From NCBI GenBank assembly GCA_021784835.1, contig JAJYHI010000104.1, forward strand, positions 1-14,196: a stretch of 14,196 bases of DNA. Direction: 5' to 3'. Below, one piece after another: positions 13,086 to 14,196 of this stretch. The notes under the pieces are model-generated. The model was not told where the DNA came from and did not search any database. It saw nothing but the letters and a program-made list of their open reading frames with translations. Numbering within the stretch: position 1 is the first letter of the stretch; every line of letters starts with the position of its first letter. The DNA comes from a bacterium (GTDB lineage Bacteria; SZUA-79; Acidulodesulfobacterales; Acidulodesulfobacteraceae). A program made the position numbers and the translations under genes.

Positions 13086-14054
13086 TTAATTTATATCCTT
13101 TCTCTGGAATATCAGAGAAGATATAATAAAAAGCAAGGCCGTATAGCAAATCCCGTAAACAATGCGGTAAAATATAACGCCTGAGGAAATATTTACTTTA
13201 TATGCCGCCTGCGAACTTATATTGAATATGGAAAAGTTTGGGAGGACGGTATAAATAAACCGTATTATGTGGACCAAGGCGGGGTTAGCCTGATGCGCTA
13301 TAAAGACTTTGCCGTTTATAATCTTTTTCACGGGCCTAACTAAATCGTTCATTCTGCTCGAAACGTTGCCTATGAAAAAAACGAGTATCGTAAATATCGA
13401 GGCTAAAGCCTTGGAAGTTATCAGGGAAAAAAACAAGGCTATAACGGAAATAAAAACGGACTCTATTATAATAAAAAGCGCCTGTATAAGCAAAGGCTGG
13501 GGCAAAGAATAAAATCTGAAAGGCTCCGCTTTGGTTTTTTGAATTAAAAAAACATTATGCGTATTTCCGGCTTTTCTGACGGGCTTGCCGCGAACGCCGG
13601 AAACGCTTTTTGAACCGGATGCGGCGGGTTTGGCTTGTTGCGCGGCAAACGGCTTAACCGGCACTATAAATTTATGCATAATCAAAAGAACGAAATAAAA
13701 AATTACCATCATAATAACCGTGGAAAATATTATCGCAATATTTAATCCTAAAAATCTTCCCATTAAATATTCCGCTCTTTTTATGGGCCTTGTAATAGTT
13801 AAAAAAATGCTTTTCTTTTCTATATCGTCGAAGACAACGGATACTCCTATAAAAATACCTATGAAAATATTAAAAATAGATATTGCGAAAACCGAAAAAT
13901 CTACCATAATTCTACCCTGATTTAAGAAACTGGTCTGAGATACGAAATAGCTGCCGGAAATAAGAATAAGGGCAAAAATCAAAAAAGAATAAAAAATTTT
14001 GGAATTTTTAATTTCATTAAAAGAATACAAGGCGGAATATAAAATTTTTTTCAT
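13086..14054 (-). CDS. ABC-2 type transporter permease
   Basis: The 322-residue integral membrane protein has about six predicted helices (about 20-37, 53-77, 101-127, 188-212, 215-231 and 292-316). The cytoplasmic coupling-loop signature KKSIFLTITRPIKRAEYLMGRFLG (80-103) follows helix 2, as in ABC-2/NosY-type permeases. A hydrophilic loop at about 132-187 is rich in Lys, Ala, Ser and Gln (FAAQQAKPAASGSKS) and looks like a low-complexity insertion. The substrate is unknown. The partner ATPase would be expected upstream, beyond the right edge, but cannot be seen. Sixteen bases upstream of the ATG begins the TTTAG tract, and no ribosome binding site or promoter is visible between them. Confidence 0.8.
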   Translation of the reverse strand: MKKILYSALYSFNEIKNSKIFYSFLIFALILISGSYFVSQTSFLNQGRIMVDFSVFAISIFNIFIGIFIGVSVVFDDIEKKSIFLTITRPIKRAEYLMGRFLGLNIAIIFSTVIMMVIFYFVLLIMHKFIVPVKPFAAQQAKPAASGSKSVSGVRGKPVRKAGNTHNVFLIQKTKAEPFRFYSLPQPLLIQALFIIIESVFISVIALFFSLITSKALASIFTILVFFIGNVSSRMNDLVRPVKKIINGKVFIAHQANPALVHIIRFIYTVLPNFSIFNISSQAAYKVNISSGVIFYRIVYGICYTALLFIISSLIFQRKDIN

Positions 14055-14070
14055 ATAAATAACCGCTAAA

Positions 14071-14196
14071 TTTAGTTTAGTTTAGTTTAGTTTAGTTTAG
14101 TTTAGTTTAGTTTAGTTTAGTTTAGTTTAGTTTAGTTTAGTTTAGTTTAGTTTAGTTTAGTTTAGTTTAGTTTAGTTTAGTTTAGTTTAGTTTAGT
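14071..14196. repeat. (TTTAG)n pentanucleotide microsatellite, about 25 copies, to window edge
   Basis: Perfect TTTAG units run from 14071 to the last base without interruption (25 copies plus one base). On the coding strand of the permease gene it is (CTAAA)n ending 16 bases before the ATG; every frame contains TAA, so it is non-coding. The true length is unknown because it meets the window end, which may also be an assembly end. Confidence 0.97.

Noticed and set aside
12813..13184. Plus-strand frames of the 12-bp array (IFRYIFRC and HLSLHLSL repeats)
   Set aside because: Frames stay open only because the repeat period is a multiple of three; no supporting start signal or non-repeat domain.

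Overview
This is a low-GC bacterial window with compact, mostly minus-strand genes. Gene content (a c-di-GMP enzyme, PanB, a phosphate acyltransferase, HemW, a DUF3857 protein with a signal peptide, an ABC-2 permease) points to a Gram-negative-like free-living bacterium. The Lys/Asn/Ile-rich proteins and the families present suggest a little-cultured lineage near the former Deltaproteobacteria. That placement is inference; no marker gene here settles it.

Left region (1-3500): the window opens inside a minus-strand membrane sensor with PAS and GGDEF domains. A 54-residue coiled-coil micro-gene lies beyond it on the plus strand. Then comes a gene graveyard: an IS4/IS1634-type transposase remnant fused to the last codons of an EAL-domain gene, a tRNA-Asp, two direct repeats that look like an IS end, a frameshifted and internally deleted Mug-type uracil-DNA glycosylase pseudogene, a small two-helix membrane protein, and a hairpin resembling a solo IS200/IS605 right end.

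Central region (3500-11620): a nitroreductase, then a three-gene minus-strand unit read from a clear sigma-70-type promoter (N/Q-rich small protein, phosphate acyltransferase, PanB) that ends near a 44-bp perfect palindrome. Next are an exported DUF3857/transglutaminase-fold protein whose catalytic residues appear replaced, and a TIGR02757/DUF2400 HhH-GPD-like protein with an extra N-terminal domain. A 97-bp MITE-like element and a structured region bounded by inverted repeats separate these from the divergent plus-strand hemW.

Right region (11620-14196): tRNA-Ser(UGA) with a good promoter is followed by three identical 137-bp tandem repeats built partly from its own 3' end. Then come a DUF559 (PD-(D/E)XK nuclease-like) gene enclosed in inverted repeats, sixteen tandem 12-bp units, an ABC-2 type permease gene, and about 25 copies of TTTAG running to the window edge. 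From about 11760 to 13010 the DNA is almost entirely repeats plus the one nuclease-like gene.

The most unusual items are the tRNA-derived 137-bp tandem array, the DUF559 repeat cassette, the MITE-like element and hemW leader, and the apparently inactive transglutaminase. I found no CRISPR array, prophage or toxin-antitoxin system.
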